Shown one piece after another: positions 60,147 to 64,000 of a stretch of 64,000 bases of DNA. A program made the translations under genes and the position numbers. Every line of letters begins with the position of its first letter. Position 1 is the first letter of the stretch. The stretch comes from Spirosoma rhododendri (GTDB lineage: Bacteria; Bacteroidota; Bacteroidia; Cytophagales; Spirosomataceae): positions 310,001-374,000 of the forward strand of contig NZ_CP051677.1 in assembly GCF_012849055.1 (NCBI RefSeq), in the 5' to 3' direction. The notes under the pieces are model-generated. The model made no database searches, was not told the DNA's origin, and worked only from the letters and a program-made list of their open reading frames with translations.

Positions 60147-62186
60147 ATGTCCCGACTTAGCTTACTTGGTTTGTTGCTGCTTGGCGGCAGCAGCCTGCTG
60201 GCCCAGCCCAAAGGCAGCCGGCCGATGACCGAAGACGATTACTACCACATGGTCACCCTACCCATTCCCGAAGGCGTTTTGCTGGAAGTGGGCGGCATGG
60301 CTGTATTGCCCGACGGACGCCTGGGGGTTTCGACCCGCCGGGGCGATGTCTGGATGATTAGCAACCCGTACATGCAGGGGTCGCGGCAGCCGCAGTATAA
60401 GCGCTACGCTACTGGCCTGCACGAACCGCTGGGCCTGGCATACCGCCGGGGCGAAATACTGGCGACGCAGCGCGGTGAAGTGACCAAGCTGATCGATACC
60501 GACGGCGACGGTGTGGCCGACGATTACCAGTCGCTGGTGAAGTGGCCGCTGGCGGGTAACTACCACGAATACAGCTACGGCCCGGTTCCCCTGCCCGACG
60601 GCGATATGCTCGTGACGCTCAACCTCGGCTGGATTGGCTACGGCGCCAGTCTATCGAAGTGGCGCGGCTGGATGCTGAAGCTCAACGACAAGGGCGAACT
60701 GACTCCCTGGGCAACGGGCCTGCGGTCGCCGTCGGGCTTTACGCAGCTTCGCAACGGCGCAATTCTTTACTCCGAAAACCAGGGCGACTGGGTTGGTTCG
60801 GGCCGGATCACCCAGCTCGACAAGGGCACGTTCGCCGGGAACCCCGCCGGTCTGAAATGGACAAGCGAGCCGGGTTCGCCCCTTACGCTTAAGCCGGAAG
60901 ACGTTCCCAGCACGGATAAGCCATTGTACGAAGTCGCCAAAACGATTCCCGCGTTGAAAAACCCGGTCGTCTGGTTTCCGCACACGATCATGGGCATCTC
61001 GACGGCCGACATCGTGGAAGACACCACCGCCAACCGCTTCGGCCCGTTTGATGGGCAGTTGTTCGTCGGCGATCAGGGTCACAGCAAGGTCATGCGCGTG
61101 TTCACCGAAACGGTTGGCGGCAAATTGCAGGGCGTGTGTTTCCCGTTCCGCGAAGGCTTCCAGTCGGGTATCCTGCGCATGGCGTGGGGTGTCGACGGAT
61201 CGATGTTCGTAGGCATGACGAGCCGGGGCTGGTCGGCAACGGGTAAATCGCCCTACGGTGTGCAACGCCTAGTCTGGACGGGAAAAACGCCCTTCGAGAT
61301 GAAAGCCATCCGGTCGATGCCCGACGGCTTTGAAGTCGAATTTACGATGCCCGTCGACAAGAAAACGGCAGCTGATCCGGCGTCTTACGCGATGAATAGC
61401 TTCACCTACCAGTATCACCGCGCCTATGGCAGTCCCATCGAAGACGCGAAGCCCGTCCCTATCCGGGGTGTGGTTGTGTCGGACGACGGCCTGAAAGCCC
61501 GCATCGTGGCCGATACGACGCTGCGGTTGGGGTATATCCACGAACTGAAAGCTGAAGGCGTCAAGTCGGCGTCGGGGTTACCGCTGCTGCACACGGTCGG
61601 CTATTACACACTGAACAACATTGCAACCGGTGAGAAACTGGCGATTGCCGCACCGGTTAAACACCAGCACGACATGAGCGCGATGGCGTCGACCAAAGCG
61701 GGGCCGGGCAGCATGGCGGGGAAAGGTGGTAAAGGCATCATTTCCACGAAAACCGCCCGTGCCGCTGCCAGCGCAAAACGTATCACCGAGCAACCCGCCG
61801 ACTGGACTAACGGCCCCGATCAGACCGTGACCATCGGCACCAAGCCGGGCCTGAAATTCGACATCGAGAGCGTCGAGGTGAAAGCCGGTAGCCGTGTAAA
61901 GTGGGTGTTCAACAACAACGACGACATGCTGCACAACTGCGTCATCACCAAACCCGGCATGGCCGACGCGGTGGGCGACGCAGCTCTCAAGCTGAACCTG
62001 AACGGCCCCAAGCTCAACTACGTACCGATGACGGGCAACGTGGTTTATCACACCAACATCCTGCAACCCGAATCATCGGAAGCGATCTACTTCGTTGCCC
62101 CGTCGGAACCCGGCGACTACCAGTACATCTGTAGCTTCCCCGGCCACGCATCGCTCATGCGCGGCACGATCAAGGTAGTGAAGTAG
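60147..62186 (+). CDS. Sorbosone-dehydrogenase-like beta-propeller fused to a cupredoxin domain
   Basis: A 679-residue secreted protein with a signal peptide ending SSLLAQ. Residues 30-390 form a beta-propeller of the PQQ-type sugar/sorbosone dehydrogenase or PVC-membrane-dehydrogenase type (VGGMAVLPDGRLGVSTRRGD, LGLAYRRGEILATQRGEVTK and IDTDGDGVADDY). A linker rich in Ala/Lys (about 505-545) leads to an azurin/plastocyanin domain with a complete type 1 copper site: His596 (MLHNC), Cys662, His667 and Met671 (CSFPGHASLM). The fusion can oxidise a sugar and pass electrons to copper in one chain. Its stop is part of the repeat copy e. Confidence 0.87.
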   Translation: MSRLSLLGLLLLGGSSLLAQPKGSRPMTEDDYYHMVTLPIPEGVLLEVGGMAVLPDGRLGVSTRRGDVWMISNPYMQGSRQPQYKRYATGLHEPLGLAYRRGEILATQRGEVTKLIDTDGDGVADDYQSLVKWPLAGNYHEYSYGPVPLPDGDMLVTLNLGWIGYGASLSKWRGWMLKLNDKGELTPWATGLRSPSGFTQLRNGAILYSENQGDWVGSGRITQLDKGTFAGNPAGLKWTSEPGSPLTLKPEDVPSTDKPLYEVAKTIPALKNPVVWFPHTIMGISTADIVEDTTANRFGPFDGQLFVGDQGHSKVMRVFTETVGGKLQGVCFPFREGFQSGILRMAWGVDGSMFVGMTSRGWSATGKSPYGVQRLVWTGKTPFEMKAIRSMPDGFEVEFTMPVDKKTAADPASYAMNSFTYQYHRAYGSPIEDAKPVPIRGVVVSDDGLKARIVADTTLRLGYIHELKAEGVKSASGLPLLHTVGYYTLNNIATGEKLAIAAPVKHQHDMSAMASTKAGPGSMAGKGGKGIISTKTARAAASAKRITEQPADWTNGPDQTVTIGTKPGLKFDIESVEVKAGSRVKWVFNNNDDMLHNCVITKPGMADAVGDAALKLNLNGPKLNYVPMTGNVVYHTNILQPESSEAIYFVAPSEPGDYQYICSFPGHASLMRGTIKVVK

Positions 62187-62374
62187 GGGTTTTACCTCAC
62201 CCCCGGCCCCTCTCCTAAAACAGGAGAGGGGTGTCGTTAACGACAGGCACCGTTTCGTTGCTTCGAGTCTATGGTACAGATTTATCTGCGGACTAAAATA
62301 GCATCCACTCGAATAGCGATTGGATGCACCCCTCTCCTGTTTTAGGAGAGGGGCTGGGGGTGAGGTAAACCCCT
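62185..62374. repeat. MITE-like intergenic inverted repeat, copy e
   Basis: The left arm 62185-62233 and right arm 62327-62374 pair with one mismatch and one gap, extending past the common 39-bp core by aggggttttac/gtaaacccct. The loop, reverse complemented, aligns along its length with the loop of copy d (catccaatcgct... tgtcgttaacg). The left arm starts at the last two bases of the cupredoxin gene stop codon. Confidence 0.92.
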
Positions 62375-62443
62375 CAACACAATTTTTCTCCACGTCCGGC
62401 ATTATCTACTTAGCTAATGCCGGACGTTTCCATTTCCTCTTTT

Positions 62444-64000
62444 ATGACCCGATACCTGCTCCTCTCTATTTCCCTACTCACCACACACATCATTTACGGC
62501 CAGTCCGACAGCATCCGATTAAATCAGCTTGGCTATTACCCCAATGCCACTAAACAAATCGCTGTCCTGAGCGACTCGGCCAAGACATTCAAAATCATGA
62601 CGGCCGACCGTAAGCAGGTCGTTTTCTCCGGTAAATTCAAGGACGGCCGAAAAGACTCGTTGTCGGGGAAGTCAGTGCAGATCGCGGATTTCTCGGCTTT
62701 TACCCGCCCCGGTAAGTACGTGTTCGCGCTGAGCAAACAAACGCAGTCGGAGCCGTTCGCAATCAAAGCCAATGTGTACCGCCCGCTGGCGATTGGCAGT
62801 TTGAAAGGCTTCTACTACCAGCGTGTTTCAACGCCCCTGCCTGCTGAGTTTGCGGGCGAATGGGCGCGGCCCGCCGGTCACCCCGACACGCAGGTGCAGA
62901 TTCACCCCTCGGCCGCGTCCGACAAGCGACCCAAAGGAACCATCATTTCGTCGCCGGGCGGCTGGTACGACGCGGGCGACTACAACAAATACATCGTCAA
63001 TTCGGGCATTACCGTCGGGACGCTGCTGTCGGTGCTGGAAGATTTCCCGACGACCGCCAAAGCGCTGAAAACCGCCATTCCCGAAACCGACAACGCCCTG
63101 CCCGACCTGCTCGACGAAACGCTCTGGAACCTGCGCTGGATGCTGACCATGCAGGACCCCAACGACGGGGGCGTCTACCACAAGCTGACCAACGCCAAAT
63201 TCGACGGGATGATTATGCCCGACAAAGCCACCTCGACGCGCTACGTGGTGCAGAAAAGCGTGACGGCCGCACTTGATTTTACGGCCGTTATGGCGCAGGC
63301 CAGCCGGGTGCTGAAACCGTACGAAAAGCAACTGCCCGGCCTGGCTGATTCATGCTTGCAGGCGGCTAAGCTGGCCTGGCAGTGGGCTGAAGCCAATCCC
63401 AACACGCTCTACGATCAGGATGCCATGAACAAGCGGTTCAAACCCGACGTCGTGACCGGTGCCTACGGCGATAAAGATGCCAGCGACGAACGCATGTGGG
63501 CGGCTACCGAACTGTACGTGACGACCAAAGACGATGCCTATTACAAAGCCGTCAAACTGTTTCCCGACGATAAAACCCCGCTGCCATCGTGGGCGCAGGT
63601 TCGCACGCTGGCCTATTACGCGCTGGTGCGGAATGCGGCTTCGCTGACGCAACTGGGCAAGCGCGATCTGCCGATGGTGAAACGGCACCTGATGGAACTC
63701 GCCGACCGGATCAGCAACGGTACCGAGCGGCAACCGTACGGCACGGCAATGGGGCAGTCGGCCAGTGACTTCATCTGGGGTAGCAGCGCCGAAGCGGCCA
63801 ATCAGGGCATTGCGCTGCTGGTTGCCTACAAATACACCAGCGGCCCCAACAAAAAGCAGTACCTGCGCTCGGCCCTGAGCAACCTCGACTACCTGCTGGG
63901 TCGCAACGCCATTGGCTATTCGTTCGTAACGGGCTTCGGCACCAAAACACCGCTTCACCCCCACCACCGCCCATCCATCGCCGACGGTATCGACGCGCCC
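62444..64000 (+). CDS. GH9 family glycoside hydrolase (cellulase/endoglucanase type), 3' end outside window
   Basis: The first 519 residues of a secreted GH9 enzyme. The signal peptide ends IIYGQ, an N-terminal Ig-like (CelD_N) domain follows (about 22-108, with IRLNQLGYYPNATKQIAVLS), then the alpha/alpha toroid. Catalytic Asp residues are in GGWYDAGDYNKYIVNSG (DAGD at 176-179). The substrate-binding block is YLLGRNAIGYSFVTGFG, followed by PLHPHHRPS. The general-acid Glu would lie just beyond base 64000. The ATG at 62444 gives the signal peptide directly. Confidence 0.92.
   Translation, partial: MTRYLLLSISLLTTHIIYGQSDSIRLNQLGYYPNATKQIAVLSDSAKTFKIMTADRKQVVFSGKFKDGRKDSLSGKSVQIADFSAFTRPGKYVFALSKQTQSEPFAIKANVYRPLAIGSLKGFYYQRVSTPLPAEFAGEWARPAGHPDTQVQIHPSAASDKRPKGTIISSPGGWYDAGDYNKYIVNSGITVGTLLSVLEDFPTTAKALKTAIPETDNALPDLLDETLWNLRWMLTMQDPNDGGVYHKLTNAKFDGMIMPDKATSTRYVVQKSVTAALDFTAVMAQASRVLKPYEKQLPGLADSCLQAAKLAWQWAEANPNTLYDQDAMNKRFKPDVVTGAYGDKDASDERMWAATELYVTTKDDAYYKAVKLFPDDKTPLPSWAQVRTLAYYALVRNAASLTQLGKRDLPMVKRHLMELADRISNGTERQPYGTAMGQSASDFIWGSSAEAANQGIALLVAYKYTSGPNKKQYLRSALSNLDYLLGRNAIGYSFVTGFGTKTPLHPHHRPSIADGIDAP

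Noticed and set aside
2188..62374. CRISPR array from the repeated GC-rich motifs
   Set aside because: The copies are scattered singly between genes as inverted repeats; there are no regularly spaced direct repeats and no cas genes.

Overview
The window looks like chromosomal DNA from a GC-rich member of the Bacteroidota, probably of the Cytophagales and plausibly the Spirosoma/Fibrella group (Spirosomaceae). That placement is inferred, not tested. It rests on promoters of the TAnnTTTG type with few Shine-Dalgarno sequences, a type B ribosomal protein L31 without cysteine pairs, a 7TMR-DISM hybrid kinase, GH92 and GH9 enzymes, and the general protein style. I saw no tRNA, rRNA, prophage or CRISPR array.

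Layout. 1-11.8 kb is a housekeeping and stress region: a B12-riboswitch-controlled TonB receptor (cut by the window edge), an M16 peptidase pair, an SDR, a DUF1684 protein, thioredoxin, a VAO-type oxidase, a DUF4440 protein, a secreted EEP hydrolase, a VOC-EVE-MarR operon with a clear palindromic operator, and a transglutaminase-like protein. 11.8-14.6 kb encodes a large hybrid histidine kinase. 15.3-17.7 kb is an AT-rich two-gene island (ATPase plus HNH nuclease, Septu/PtuAB-like) lodged against the 3' end of nrdA. 20.7-22.9 kb holds rpmE2, an antitoxin-like gene, an HTH protein and a small gene split by a decayed IS5-family element. 23-29 kb holds a thioesterase, a DUF1338 gene, a sugar epimerase/isomerase, two lipoproteins and a dipeptide epimerase/aminotransferase pair.

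29.5-49.6 kb is one large exopolysaccharide locus, all on the + strand: Wza-like export lipoprotein, Wzc-like tyrosine kinase, initiating sugar transferase, Wzx-like flippase, ligase/polymerase, four glycosyltransferases, two hexapeptide acyltransferases, an acyltransferase-3, a methyltransferase, two polysaccharide-lyase-type proteins and an AlgD-like nucleotide-sugar dehydrogenase. The dehydrogenase and the lyases together suggest a uronic-acid-containing polymer. 49.9-64 kb holds a DUF5683 protein, a second sugar epimerase, a three-subunit molybdenum aldehyde oxidoreductase, and a secreted glycan/sugar set (GH92, a PA14-like protein, a sorbosone-dehydrogenase-like/cupredoxin fusion, and GH9 running off the end).

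Two features cut across the whole window. First, many spacers carry long, nearly perfect inverted repeats. One is a MITE-like family present at five places; others have an arm that contains the stop codon of the neighbouring gene. Second, four genes are broken by a single missing base in a G or C run, which points to homopolymer errors in the assembly rather than true decay.
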